52,453 nt of DNA from Flavobacteriales bacterium. GTDB lineage: Bacteria > Bacteroidota > Bacteroidia > Flavobacteriales > Flavobacteriaceae. Under the pieces are notes generated by a model, which worked only from the letters and a program-made list of their open reading frames with translations, was not told the DNA's origin and ran no database searches. Below are positions 1 through 9,328 of the stretch, piece after piece (the stretch's first letter is position 1; every line of letters begins with the position of its first letter). The stretch spans positions 6,629 to 59,081 of the forward strand of contig JAHENA010000008.1 of NCBI GenBank assembly GCA_024643405.1, read 5' to 3'. The position numbers and the translations under genes were made by a program.

Positions 1-1007
1 TGAGGTATTCCAGCTGGGTGCAGAGAAATATGACCCGCTGCTATATCATTTCTACTCATAAAATCCCCATCAACATAATACAATACCTCATCACTATCAA
101 TATTACTATGATTATAAGGTGCGGGAATGGCTTGAGGATGATAATCATACAGCCTTGGTACAAAACTACATACTACAAATGCATCTGTCTCAAAAGTTTG
201 ATGCACTGGAGGCGGTTGATGAATGCGTCCTGTTATAGGTTCAAAATCATGAATGGAAAAAGCATATGGATAATTATAGCCGTCATACCCAACTACGTCA
301 AATGGATGGGAGGCGTAAACCATCTCAAAAATATCGTTTTGCTTTTTAACTTTGATTAAGAAGTCGCCACTTTCATTATACGTTTCTAATTCATATGGCT
401 GACGTATATCACGCTCACAAAAAGGAGAGTGTTCTAAAAGCTGTCCAAACCAATTTCTATATCGTTTAGGCGTATAAATAGGCCTTCTAGATTCCACAAT
501 GAACAATCTGTTCTCTTCCGTATCAAAATCAATTTTATAAATAATCCCTCTTGGAATTAAAAGGTAATCCCCGTATTTGAAGTCAAGATTCCCCAACATA
601 GTGCGTAGTTTCCCCGTTCCCTTATGAATAAAAATTAATTCATCTGCATCTGTATTTTTATAAAAATAATCTTTTGTGGAGTGTTTTGGCGCTGCCAAAA
701 TAATAGCACAATCACTATTTACTAAAACGGCCTTTCTACTCTCTAAATAATCATTTTCAGGTTTTACCTGAAACCCGACAAATCTATAAGATTGTATATG
801 ATTTGATTTTGCTATTTTGGGAGCTACGCTGTATTGCTTTTTAATTTCTTTTACCTGAGTTGGACGTTGTTCATGATAACTGTTTGTAGACATGCCATCA
901 AAACCAATGGTTCCGAATAATTGTTCATAATAAAGACTGCCATCTGGCTTTCTGAATTGTGTGTGCCTCTTGGGCGGTATTTTTCCGAGTTTATGATAAA
1001 ATGGCAT
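1..1007 (-). CDS. hmgA: Homogentisate 1,2-dioxygenase, 3'-truncated by window edge
   Basis: Opens the aromatic ring of homogentisate to maleylacetoacetate in tyrosine/phenylalanine breakdown, in the cytoplasm with Fe(II). The frame is open from an ATG at 1007 to the window edge (about 335 codons); the remaining C-terminus lies outside. The start MPFYHKLGKIPPKRHTQF and the following QFRKPDGSLYYEQLFGT are typical of the bacterial enzyme. Near the edge the frame reads DEVLYYVDGDFMSRN and then GHISLHPAGIP, the cupin core that carries metal-binding histidines. The remaining iron ligands cannot be checked. It lies 170 bp downstream of the GT9 gene on the same strand, and the two are probably separate units. 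Identification is by motif recall; I am confident of the family. Confidence 0.9.
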   Translation of the reverse strand, partial: MPFYHKLGKIPPKRHTQFRKPDGSLYYEQLFGTIGFDGMSTNSYHEQRPTQVKEIKKQYSVAPKIAKSNHIQSYRFVGFQVKPENDYLESRKAVLVNSDCAIILAAPKHSTKDYFYKNTDADELIFIHKGTGKLRTMLGNLDFKYGDYLLIPRGIIYKIDFDTEENRLFIVESRRPIYTPKRYRNWFGQLLEHSPFCERDIRQPYELETYNESGDFLIKVKKQNDIFEMVYASHPFDVVGYDGYNYPYAFSIHDFEPITGRIHQPPPVHQTFETDAFVVCSFVPRLYDYHPQAIPAPYNHSNIDSDEVLYYVDGDFMSRNDIAAGHISLHPAGIP

Positions 1008-1177
1008 TCTTTTAAATTTTAAGATTAATAATTCATGCTCAAAAAGTTCTTAAGCTTTAAAAAGATAAACAAATTTCAAACTTTCTCATTCAGGATTTCT
1101 CTTGATAAGATATCGTAGAAATTGTAACAAATTTTGCCAAAAAAGTTTCTTACCCTTACAAATATCGTAAAATTTTA

Positions 1178-2245
1178 CTAACTAAGAATCTTATGAATCC
1201 CTTTTAACCAATCATTAAGATTTGATTGACTGGTGTTATATGCCACGCTCTTATTTCCATATGGTCCATATTTTTCAAGATTAGTTATTTTCATCTCAAA
1301 ATTAGTAATATTGAAAAATCCAACAACCGGAATTTGAGCGGCACTAGCCAAATGCATTACACCATTATCTGCTGAAATAAAAATAGCTGTATTTGCTATT
1401 AAAGCACACATTTCTCTTATGTTTTTACTGTATATATTTGGTGCCGCAAAATTAATTCTTGATATATTCTCAATAGGTAATAATTCAATAACATTATATT
1501 CCGGAAAATCTTTAAGCAATTGATTATATAACTGGGTCCACCAAACCTCATCATAACATTTTACACCTGTGGCATTGGTATAAATGCAAATAGTTGGCTT
1601 ATCATTCTTAACCAATTCCGCTAAAACAGTTTTGCCTTTAGCAAGTTCCCGATCACTTAATTTAATATTTAAAGTTGGTATTGCTTTGTGGTTTTTTGGA
1701 AATCCGATTAAAGATAAAAATTCCCTTAAATTATAAACAGGATATTTTGCGATGTGTCCATAATCATCAAACTTATGTTGAATAGCCTCATTTAAATCTC
1801 CATACAATTTAAATTTTCCTTTTGCCAGTTTAGTAGCCAGTTTCCCAGAGGAAGATTCTTTATCCCCATTAATCACCAAATCATAACTCCTTTTTTTCAA
1901 AGCAAACCATTTCATTATATAAGTTATTAAATGACTAAATGGTTTTTTGGGAAGCTGAATAACTTTATCAATATTATCATAATTCTCTAAAACGGCATTT
2001 GCAACGCCACCTTTAACGAATAAATCTATTTTGCAATTTGGAAATGTATCAATGATTTCCTGAACCAGTGGTGTTGTGAGCAACTGATTCCCTAGTCTGT
2101 GGTTTGGTCTGGAAATTAAAACTCTATTTATTTTTGGAAGCACTCCTGAATTTAAGTGGGCTGAAGGATAAGAATTTCCAATATTTTTGGTTAAAGAATT
2201 CATTAACTGCCTCCTAAAACTATTTATTTTTGCTGATACTTTCAT
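1178..2245 (-). CDS. Glycosyltransferase family 9 (heptosyltransferase-like)
   Basis: Likely transfers a sugar, classically ADP-heptose, during LPS core or related glycan assembly at the inner face of the inner membrane. The 355 residues fit the GT-B fold of family GT9. The N-terminal part has RPNHRLGNQLLTTPLVQ (residues 46-62), the usual position of the GD(xx)L-type loop, although G52-N53 replaces the common Gly-Asp. The C-terminal part has SADNGVMHLASA (291-302), matching the nucleotide-sugar-binding S-x-D-S/N-G-x-x-H-L motif. The first ~35 residues are basic and not obviously part of the fold. A TAnnTTTG-type -7 element lies just upstream. The acceptor and exact sugar cannot be told from sequence. 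Confidence 0.82.
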   Translation of the reverse strand: MKVSAKINSFRRQLMNSLTKNIGNSYPSAHLNSGVLPKINRVLISRPNHRLGNQLLTTPLVQEIIDTFPNCKIDLFVKGGVANAVLENYDNIDKVIQLPKKPFSHLITYIMKWFALKKRSYDLVINGDKESSSGKLATKLAKGKFKLYGDLNEAIQHKFDDYGHIAKYPVYNLREFLSLIGFPKNHKAIPTLNIKLSDRELAKGKTVLAELVKNDKPTICIYTNATGVKCYDEVWWTQLYNQLLKDFPEYNVIELLPIENISRINFAAPNIYSKNIREMCALIANTAIFISADNGVMHLASAAQIPVVGFFNITNFEMKITNLEKYGPYGNKSVAYNTSQSNLNDWLKGIHKILS

Positions 2246-2272
2246 TTGTAGAAATATAATTTTTTAAAATGA

Positions 2273-2280
2273 CAAAAGTA
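2273..2280 (-). promoter_or_regulatory. Putative -7 promoter element for the GT9 gene
   Basis: On the minus strand this reads TACTTTTG, a full match to the Bacteroidota -7 consensus TAnnTTTG. It ends 27 bp before the ATG at 2245, giving a leader of about 20 nt. No good -33 TTG is visible, so confidence is moderate. Confidence 0.45.
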
Positions 2281-2335
2281 AAATATTAATTGTTTACAGC
2301 ATAACATTAACTTTCTTCATTAATTTTAAAAAGAC

Positions 2336-4567
2336 TTAAAACCAAAAACCAACATTCACAAACCAAACTGCGTTTTTTTGTTCTGGCGAATAACTATATT
2401 TCGCCTGAATTGGTCCCACAAAAGTTTCAACGGCATAACCTAAAGCATAACCTCTATAGTTTGGAAGTGTAAACCATTCTCCTGTCCTAAAAATATCATT
2501 CTCAATGTTTGCCCAATTTCCTTCCAGCGTAATATGTTGTTTATGGAAAATTTCAAAATCTGCACTTGCATAGGCCTTTACATAACTATTTCCTATAAGA
2601 GAGAGAAAGTCATATCCTAAAAAAGGAATGAAATTATTAATTAGATTATTTCCATATCCTCCTAAGGCAAAGTCCAAAGTATTTGTAGAATTATCTCCTA
2701 ACTTAAAACCACCGCTGGTTTGTAAGTTAAATGACAATTTATCCGAAAAACTAAATGCATAACCCATATCTGCTTTTGCTATAGAGAAATTTTTAAAATC
2801 ATCATTAAACTGTGACGCATAAAAGTAATTATGAATATAACCGTTAAAATACACCCCTTTTTTCGGAAAATATTTATTATCGTAAGTATCAAGTTTTATA
2901 TTTCCATAAATGCTTAAATAGTCTGTTTTTTCAAAAATAAAGGGGGCGTTTGAAGGATTTAAACTGAAGGTTTCTGATGTTATTCTTAATCGTTTATGTT
3001 CTAAACCAATACTTGAGGCAAAGTCCCTTCTAAACAGTGTTTGTAAATAAAGTTGATTGGTTTGGTCCTGTAATTCTGCATCGGCCTTATTTATTCCTGT
3101 CACTGTAAGTTCTTGGTCACTTAATAATAACTGCGCATTAATACTTTTGTTAAATTGATTATATCTTGATCTTACACCAATACTCCAATAAAACCCCTTG
3201 TCAATAAAATAATCAAAATTATACCTCACATTATCTCCAAAAATTAAATCCAGAGATACTATATCATTTTTAAAAAGAAACTTTTTTTTGGTAAGATTAA
3301 TGAGTGCTGCACTTTTATACAATTTGTCATAATGTAACCCCAATTTCAAATAAGTATTAATTTTAGTTTCAGTTAATTCTGCAATTAAATCATAACCTTC
3401 TTTGCCTTCTGTTTTTTTAAATTCATACTGAAAATAATCAAAATTGTTTGTCGCTATTAGGTTATTGACCCCTTTATTAAAATTTTTGTAGCTGACTTTT
3501 TCATTTCCTTTAAGTCTTAATTTACCTAAAATATATGCTCTGGAATATAATTGATTGCCTTTGGTAATTACAGTATTAATTACTAGACTATCATGAATTG
3601 CTTTCTTAATTTCCAATTTAGGTGTTGGCTTTTGCCGTTTGACCATCTTTTTAATGGCATCACTTTGAGAGATTGCTGCCTCAATGCCATTTTTTATAAT
3701 AATACTTCCATCATCAAAAGAAACAACACTAAAGTCTTTAATATTTGGTTTGATATAAATATCCGTTTTTTCAACCTTGGCGGTCATGTCATGAACGGTT
3801 CGAAAATTATTGATTTGGAGTAATACATCTGGCGCAGAAGTTAACTCTTCTCTAGTTGCTAAACCATCTTGAACATCAACCCCTATGATAACATCAACCC
3901 CTTTTTTCTTAAGCTCATCGACAGGATAGTTGTTAACAACCCCACCATCTATTAGCATTTGATTATTCATCATAACAGGCTGAAATAAAGACGGTAATGC
4001 TCCGCTAGCCATAACAGCTAGGGCCAGTATTCCTTTTTCAAGAATCACTTCCTTGCCTGTTTCAGCATCAGTAGCAATACAAAAAAATGGGATAGGTAAT
4101 TTGCTGAAATCTTCAGCCTCATTAACATGTAATGTTAATTTAGATATTAAGCCATACACATTTTGTCCCCTTGACAAGGCAGACGGTAGTTTAATTTTAA
4201 AATGATCAAATGGCAGTGTAACCGCGTATCGTTCTGAATTGTTTCGTTCATAAAACGCTTTTGAAGCTCTTGGTAATTCGTCATTAATTAAAATACCAAA
4301 ATCTAAAACTCTGAAAATGGAATCAAGTTCTTTACCAGAGTAACCTGCGGCATATAAGGACCCAATAATGGCACCCATACTTGTTCCAGCAACATAATCT
4401 ACACGAACGCCTAAACTATCAATAACCTTAAGTACACCAATATGAGCTAATCCTTTGGCTCCCCCACCACTTAACACCAATCCAACTTTAAGGTCATCCT
4501 GTTCTGTGTTTTGTGATATGCCATGAACACTTATAAATAGTAATATAATTATTAAATAATATTTCAT
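2336..4567 (-). CDS. Patatin-like phospholipase with POTRA and C-terminal beta-barrel (type Vd / PlpD-like)
   Basis: A secreted or surface-bound lipid acyl hydrolase of 743 residues. There is a signal peptide (1-18). The patatin domain follows with the oxyanion loop GGGAKG (34-39), nucleophile elbow GTSMG with Ser63, and catalytic DGG with Asp207, so the Ser-Asp dyad is intact. A POTRA-like segment (about 335-395) and a long amphipathic beta-rich region follow, ending in an aromatic residue (VNVGFWF), as expected of an Omp85/BamA-type barrel. This is the layout of type Vd patatin autotransporters. Its ATG overlaps the uvrC stop by 4 bp (ATGA), so the two are translationally coupled. Whether the lipase domain is exposed outside or faces the periplasm is not shown by sequence. 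Confidence 0.88.
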   Translation of the reverse strand: MKYYLIIILLFISVHGISQNTEQDDLKVGLVLSGGGAKGLAHIGVLKVIDSLGVRVDYVAGTSMGAIIGSLYAAGYSGKELDSIFRVLDFGILINDELPRASKAFYERNNSERYAVTLPFDHFKIKLPSALSRGQNVYGLISKLTLHVNEAEDFSKLPIPFFCIATDAETGKEVILEKGILALAVMASGALPSLFQPVMMNNQMLIDGGVVNNYPVDELKKKGVDVIIGVDVQDGLATREELTSAPDVLLQINNFRTVHDMTAKVEKTDIYIKPNIKDFSVVSFDDGSIIIKNGIEAAISQSDAIKKMVKRQKPTPKLEIKKAIHDSLVINTVITKGNQLYSRAYILGKLRLKGNEKVSYKNFNKGVNNLIATNNFDYFQYEFKKTEGKEGYDLIAELTETKINTYLKLGLHYDKLYKSAALINLTKKKFLFKNDIVSLDLIFGDNVRYNFDYFIDKGFYWSIGVRSRYNQFNKSINAQLLLSDQELTVTGINKADAELQDQTNQLYLQTLFRRDFASSIGLEHKRLRITSETFSLNPSNAPFIFEKTDYLSIYGNIKLDTYDNKYFPKKGVYFNGYIHNYFYASQFNDDFKNFSIAKADMGYAFSFSDKLSFNLQTSGGFKLGDNSTNTLDFALGGYGNNLINNFIPFLGYDFLSLIGNSYVKAYASADFEIFHKQHITLEGNWANIENDIFRTGEWFTLPNYRGYALGYAVETFVGPIQAKYSYSPEQKNAVWFVNVGFWF

Positions 4568-6357
4568 TGGTTATGGTAATAGCTATATATTTTTTCAGCC
4601 CTTGACACCCCGACAACAGATTCTAATTCATCTAACTTCGCTTTTGCCACCCGGCTTGCCGATTTAAATTGTTTTAACAGCTCAACCACCGTTTTTTCTC
4701 CGATTCCTGGAATGGTTTCTAATTCTGTATTTAAGGCGTTCTTACTGCGTCTGTTCCGGTGATGTTCTATTCCAAAACGATGGGCTTCATTCCTTAATTG
4801 TTGTATAATTTTTAGCGTTTCACTTTTCTTATCTAAATATAAGGGAATTGGATCATTTGGATAGAATAATTCTTCTAAACGTTTAGCGATTCCTATAATG
4901 GCTATTTTACCTCTTAACTTTAAAGAATCTAAAATTTTTAAGGCAGAAGATAATTGCCCTTTCCCTCCATCAATAATAATTAATTGTGGTAAAGGCTGGT
5001 TTTCGTCAAGCAACCTTTTATACCGTCTGTAAACTACTTCTTCCATTGAAGCAAAGTCATTGGGTCCTTCTACCGTTTTTATATTGAAATGTCTATAATC
5101 TTTTTTACTTGGTTTTCCATTTTTAAAAACCACACAAGCCGCTACAGGATTCGTTCCCTGAATATTTGAATTATCAAAACACTCAATATGTCTTGGCTCC
5201 ACTGAAAGACGTAAGTCCGATTTCATTTGTGCCATAATTCGATTCACATGCCTATCAGGATCAGTGATTTTAATTTGTTTAAACCGCTCCATTCGGTAAT
5301 ATTTGGCATTTCGAAGCGATAATTCTAAAATATGCTTTTTGTCTCCCAATTTAGGAATGGTCACTTTCACCTCACCTCCTAAATCAACTTCAAATGGCAC
5401 ATAAATTTCTTTTGAATTTGAGTTGAATCGTTGCCTAATCTCTGTGATAGCCAGCTCCAGTAATTCCTGGTCGGTTTCATCCAGTTTCTTTTTTATTTCA
5501 AGTGTATGGGAACGAATAATGGAGCCGTAAGATAATTGTAAAAAATTGACATACCCAAAACTCTCATCACTCATAATAGTAAACACATCCACATTACTAA
5601 TCTTTGGGTTTACTATGGTTGATTTTGACTGGTAGTTTTCTAAAACCTCGATTTTTTCCTTTATTTTTTGTGCGTCTTCAAAATGCATATTTTGAGCACA
5701 TTGTTTCATTTGAATTTTAAATTGAGATAAAGAATCTTTAAAATTCCCCTTTAAAATTTCTTTGATGGCTTTAATATTTTCAGTGTATGCCTCCTCCGTT
5801 TCATACCCTTCACAAGCACCTTTGCAGTTCCCCAAATGATACTCTAAGCACACTGAGTATTTTCCGCTTTCAATCTTTTCTTTTGATAAATCATAGTTGC
5901 AATTCCGTAAATGATAAAGTCCTTTAATCAAGTCTAGCAAGGTTGATACCGTTTTCATACTAGTATACGGCCCAAAATACTCACTGCCATCTTTAATGAC
6001 TCGCCTTGTTGAAAACACTCTTGGAAAACGTTCGTTTTTGATGCAAATCCAAGGATAGGATTTATCATCTTTAAGCAACACATTATATCGCGGCTGATAT
6101 TTTTTTATAAGATTATTTTCTAACAGTAGGGCATCGGTCTCTGTATCAACTACAATATGTTTTATATTAACAATTTTTTTTACTAAAACTCGTGTTTTTC
6201 CATTGTCATGCGTTTTTGTAAAATAAGAGCTGACCCGTTTTTTTAAATCCTTTGCCTTCCCAACATAAATAATGCTGCCCTCAGCATCAAAATATTGATA
6301 AACTCCAGGCTTGTGAGGTAAAGTTTGTAGTTGAATTTCTAAAGCAGGTTTACTCAT
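4564..6357 (-). CDS. uvrC: UvrABC excinuclease subunit C
   Basis: Makes both incisions around bulky lesions in nucleotide excision repair together with UvrB. Read from the ATG at 6357 (MSKPALEIQL) it has 597 residues, the usual length. An upstream in-frame ATG at 6393 would add 12 hydrophobic residues not typical of UvrC, so I prefer the inner start. Domains in order: GIY-YIG nuclease (GVY at 18-20, YVG at 31-33), a cysteine-containing central region, a UVR helical hairpin near residue 200, the RNase H-like nuclease (HIECFDNSNIQGT), and tandem helix-hairpin-helix motifs at the end (IPGIGEKT and VVGVSRAEK). The stop overlaps the patatin gene start by 4 bp, an odd partner for a repair gene but clearly one transcript. 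Confidence 0.95.
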   Translation of the reverse strand: MSKPALEIQLQTLPHKPGVYQYFDAEGSIIYVGKAKDLKKRVSSYFTKTHDNGKTRVLVKKIVNIKHIVVDTETDALLLENNLIKKYQPRYNVLLKDDKSYPWICIKNERFPRVFSTRRVIKDGSEYFGPYTSMKTVSTLLDLIKGLYHLRNCNYDLSKEKIESGKYSVCLEYHLGNCKGACEGYETEEAYTENIKAIKEILKGNFKDSLSQFKIQMKQCAQNMHFEDAQKIKEKIEVLENYQSKSTIVNPKISNVDVFTIMSDESFGYVNFLQLSYGSIIRSHTLEIKKKLDETDQELLELAITEIRQRFNSNSKEIYVPFEVDLGGEVKVTIPKLGDKKHILELSLRNAKYYRMERFKQIKITDPDRHVNRIMAQMKSDLRLSVEPRHIECFDNSNIQGTNPVAACVVFKNGKPSKKDYRHFNIKTVEGPNDFASMEEVVYRRYKRLLDENQPLPQLIIIDGGKGQLSSALKILDSLKLRGKIAIIGIAKRLEELFYPNDPIPLYLDKKSETLKIIQQLRNEAHRFGIEHHRNRRSKNALNTELETIPGIGEKTVVELLKQFKSASRVAKAKLDELESVVGVSRAEKIYSYYHNQ

Positions 6358-6463
6358 ATAACCAAAGATAGCATATATCCAAAAACATTTCAAGGTTAAC
6401 TATCATTTGCGCATCATTTAACATTGTTTTTTTTTACCTTGCAAGACTATTTTAAAGTAAACA

Positions 6464-6901
6464 ATGCCAAAAAAATTAATAGGAAGGATAGACAAAGCAG
6501 ATTTCCCCTTGCTTGGTTTATTTGATATTGATATAAAAATTGATACGGGTGCATACACCTCCTCTATTCATTGCCATAAAGTGACCATTGAAGATGACGT
6601 ACTAAAGTGTACTTTTTATGACATAGACCACCCTCATTATAACGGCAAAGAAATTATTTTTAAAACCTATGACATTGCTAAGGTAAAAAGCAGCAATGGT
6701 AGTGTACAACAACGTTTTAAGGTTAAAACTACTATTGTGTTATATAACAAAAAGTATAGTATTAATTTAACTTTAAGCACCAGAGACGACATGAAATATC
6801 CTATTTTAATAGGAAGACGCTTTTTAAATAAAAAGTTTATTGTAGATGTTAATTTAAAAAACTTATCTTTTGATAATAAAGAACTGAAAATCAGCCAATG
6901 A
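6464..6901 (+). CDS. RimB-like retropepsin-type protease (annotated as ATP-dependent zinc protease)
   Basis: Small 145-residue member of the family usually named 'ATP-dependent zinc protease' (PF05618), which includes RimB. The aspartic-protease-like motif [12 protein letters not shown] places D27-T28-G29-A30 where retropepsins carry their catalytic D-T/S-G. A second conserved block, [10 protein letters not shown], matches the L-I-G-R segment of the family. The stop overlaps the rimK start by 4 bp (ATGA). Established: RimB in Pseudomonas is encoded with RimK and processes RimK-modified protein. Inferred: the same pairing here. There is no signal peptide, so it is cytoplasmic. Confidence 0.82.
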   Translation: MPKKLIGRIDKADFPLLGLFDIDIKIDTGAYTSSIHCHKVTIEDDVLKCTFYDIDHPHYNGKEIIFKTYDIAKVKSSNGSVQQRFKVKTTIVLYNKKYSINLTLSTRDDMKYPILIGRRFLNKKFIVDVNLKNLSFDNKELKISQ

Positions 6902-7770
6902 ATATTGTAATTTTATCCAGAAACCCTAAATTATATTCAACAAAAAGACTTGTTGAAGCCGCTACAAAACGGAAGCATAGTGTGCAAATTATTGACCCGT
7001 TAATGTGCGAGATTATTATTGAAAAAAAGAATCCCGCGGTTATTTATAAAGGGAAGTATTTAGAAAATATAGATGCCATCATCCCAAGAATTGGTGCCTC
7101 CGTTACCTTTTACGGAACTGCTGTTGTAAGGCAATTTGAAATGATGAAAGTGTTTTCAACGGTTGAATCTCAAGCGCTAGTAAGATCAAGAGATAAATTA
7201 AGGAGTTTACAAGTATTGTCACGTGCTGGTTTAGGAATGCCAAAAACGGTGTTTTCTAATTACACCAAAGATGTTGCCGAGGTTATAAACTATGTTGGCG
7301 GCGCTCCCTTAGTTATAAAATTGTTGGAAGGCACTCAAGGATTAGGTGTGGTATTGGCAGAAACAAATAATGCAGCAGAATCTGTATTAGAAGCTTTTAA
7401 TGGTTTACAAGCGAGAGTTATCGTGCAAGAATTTATTAAAGAATCTAAAGGGGCAGATATAAGAGCCTTTATAGTTGATGGCAATGTAGTGGGTGCCATG
7501 AAAAGACAAGGTAAAGAGGGTGAGTTTAGATCTAACCTTCATCGAGGTGGCAGTGCAAATATTATTCAATTAACTGATGAAGAAGAAAACGCTGCTTTGA
7601 AAGCAGCCAAAGCCCTTGGTTTAGGTATTTGTGGTGTAGACATGCTTCAATCTGCTCGCGGTCCTTTAATTTTAGAAGTGAATTCTTCTCCCGGCCTTGA
7701 AGGTATTGAATTTGCGACCAAAAAAGATATTGCCACTTCTATTATTCGTTATATTGAACGTAACGTATAA
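6898..7770 (+). CDS. rimK: RimK-type ATP-grasp L-glutamate ligase
   Basis: An ATP-grasp ligase of 290 residues that adds glutamate through an acyl-phosphate intermediate. The E. coli relative acts on the C-terminus of ribosomal protein S6, and archaeal relatives act on cofactors. The N-terminal domain starts [21 protein letters not shown]. The ATP-binding part shows [36 protein letters not shown], the RimK-typical [12 protein letters not shown], and the metal-binding [13 protein letters not shown]. It starts inside the stop of the RimB-like gene and is followed 8 bp later by the AstE-like gene. The family is clear; the substrate (S6, another peptide or a pterin) is not settled by sequence. 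Confidence 0.92.
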   Translation: MNIVILSRNPKLYSTKRLVEAATKRKHSVQIIDPLMCEIIIEKKNPAVIYKGKYLENIDAIIPRIGASVTFYGTAVVRQFEMMKVFSTVESQALVRSRDKLRSLQVLSRAGLGMPKTVFSNYTKDVAEVINYVGGAPLVIKLLEGTQGLGVVLAETNNAAESVLEAFNGLQARVIVQEFIKESKGADIRAFIVDGNVVGAMKRQGKEGEFRSNLHRGGSANIIQLTDEEENAALKAAKALGLGICGVDMLQSARGPLILEVNSSPGLEGIEFATKKDIATSIIRYIERNV

Positions 7771-7778
7771 ACTTTTTT

Positions 7779-8753
7779 ATGGCGACAAATTACAAACGTA
7801 TTATTTCCATTTTAGGTCATGAAATTCCTTTAGGAACTTCCAAAGAAATCAATTTTAATATTGCAAAACTACATACAGCAACCATCATTGAAGTTCCTGT
7901 AATTATTGAACGTGCAAAAAAACCAGGTCCTACTATTTTGTTCACCGCCGGAATTCATGGTGATGAAATAAATGGGGTAGATATTGTACGTCAGTTGATT
8001 TCAAAAAAAATAAATATTCCAAAACGTGGTACCATTATATGCATGCCTATACTTAATGTATTTGGATTTTTAAATAGCTCAAGAAGTTTTCCTGACGGAC
8101 GGGATCTTAACAGGGTTTTTCCAGGTTCTGCAAATGGCTCCTTGGCAAGTAGAGTGGCTAATAGGTTAATGACTGAAATTATTCCGGATGTTGATTTAAT
8201 TATAGATTTTCATACTGGTGGTGCCAGCAGATTTAATGCAGCACAAGTTAGGATTGTTAAAAACGAACCTGAACTAGAAAATTTAGCTTCTATTTTTGGA
8301 GCACCCTTTGCATTGTTTTCTAACAATTTAGGTAAGTCCTTTAGAAATGCTTGTTATCAATCTGGTAAACCCATATTACTATATGAAGGAGGCAAGTCCT
8401 TTTTTGTAGACGAAACTATTTCAAAAATTGGTATTGAAGGGGTTAAACGCATTTTAAATCACTATGACATGCTCAATGCGAAGAAAAAAATAAGCCCTCC
8501 AAAAGAACCAACTGTATTTGTTGAAGAAAGTAAATGGCTCAGAGCGAAACGTTCAGGCATGTTCAAGGCTAAAATTGCTATTAACTCAAAGGTTTATGTT
8601 GATGATGTTTTAGGACAAATTACTGACCCTTACGGAAAAGTTCACCATACCGTTAAATCTACTATTGAAGGCTATATTATAAACCTTAATGAAGCCTCTT
8701 TAGTTTATCAAGGAGATGCCCTTTTTCATATTACTTCCAAACTTAAAAGCTAA
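7779..8753 (+). CDS. Succinylglutamate desuccinylase/aspartoacylase-family zinc hydrolase
   Basis: A 324-residue M14-like amidohydrolase. Zinc ligands can be placed at H60 and E63 (GIHGDEINGVDI) and H145 (IIDFHTGG); the R-D-L-N-R-x-F-P block (108-115, RDLNRVFP) is the substrate-binding signature of AstE/AspA proteins. A C-terminal beta domain follows (about 235-324). No signal peptide is present. Members of this family remove acyl or amino-acid groups from an amide bond. Sitting 8 bp after rimK, it could reverse or trim the ligase product; that is inference. It is unlikely to be the arginine-catabolic AstE because no ast genes are nearby. Confidence 0.85.
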   Translation: MATNYKRIISILGHEIPLGTSKEINFNIAKLHTATIIEVPVIIERAKKPGPTILFTAGIHGDEINGVDIVRQLISKKINIPKRGTIICMPILNVFGFLNSSRSFPDGRDLNRVFPGSANGSLASRVANRLMTEIIPDVDLIIDFHTGGASRFNAAQVRIVKNEPELENLASIFGAPFALFSNNLGKSFRNACYQSGKPILLYEGGKSFFVDETISKIGIEGVKRILNHYDMLNAKKKISPPKEPTVFVEESKWLRAKRSGMFKAKIAINSKVYVDDVLGQITDPYGKVHHTVKSTIEGYIINLNEASLVYQGDALFHITSKLKS

Positions 8754-8761
8754 GAACAACA

Positions 8762-9328
8762 ATGATGACAAAGTCAGAATTACGAAAAAAATATAAAATA
8801 CTTCGTGAGGGCCTGTCAACGAATCAAATGGAAGATTTAAGCCTTTCCATTGCCAATCAATTATTAAAACTTGATATTTGGCACTTTACCTTTTTTCATA
8901 TTTTTCTTGCCATTGAAGAAAAAAAGGAAATAAACACAGATTACATATTAAATATTCTTTCAGGAAAAGACAAAAACATTGTCATTTCTAAAAGCATTTT
9001 TTCTACGGGGTTGATGACTCATTTTTTATTGACTGATAATACCATTATTAAAAAAAACAGTTATCATATTCCAGAACCAATTGACGGAATTGAAATTGCA
9101 CCTAAAAAACTGGAGGTTATATTTGTGCCGCTTTTAGCCTTTGACATACAGGGAAACCGGGTAGGTTACGGAAAAGGATTTTACGACCGTTTTTTGTCAG
9201 AATGCAATCAAGATACTATCAAAATAGGCTTGAGTTTCTTTGAAGCAGAAACTGAATTAATAAATAATTCTGAAAATGATGTCAGGCTAGATTATTGTAT
9301 TACTCCCAAACAGGTTTATTCCTTCTAG
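8762..9328 (+). CDS. 5-formyltetrahydrofolate cyclo-ligase
   Basis: Converts 5-formyl-THF to 5,10-methenyl-THF with ATP. At 188 residues it has the expected length. The N-terminal basic helix (KSELRKKYKILREGL) and the family signature near the C-terminus (LAFDIQGNRVGYGKGFYDRFL) are both present. Two consecutive ATGs (8762 and 8765) make the exact start ambiguous by one residue. It is the last gene of the rimB-like/rimK/astE-like operon, 8 bp after the preceding stop. Its stop shares a CTAG tetranucleotide with the stop of the convergent gene. Confidence 0.9.
   Translation: MMTKSELRKKYKILREGLSTNQMEDLSLSIANQLLKLDIWHFTFFHIFLAIEEKKEINTDYILNILSGKDKNIVISKSIFSTGLMTHFLLTDNTIIKKNSYHIPEPIDGIEIAPKKLEVIFVPLLAFDIQGNRVGYGKGFYDRFLSECNQDTIKIGLSFFEAETELINNSENDVRLDYCITPKQVYSF

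Noticed and set aside
18-359. Open frame on the plus strand near the window start
   Set aside because: It lies fully antisense to the homogentisate dioxygenase frame, which has clear family motifs; its translation resembles no protein family.
6358-6393. Extended N-terminus of uvrC from an ATG at 6393
   Set aside because: Adds 12 hydrophobic residues not expected in UvrC; the start at 6357 gives the standard N-terminus leading into the GIY-YIG domain.
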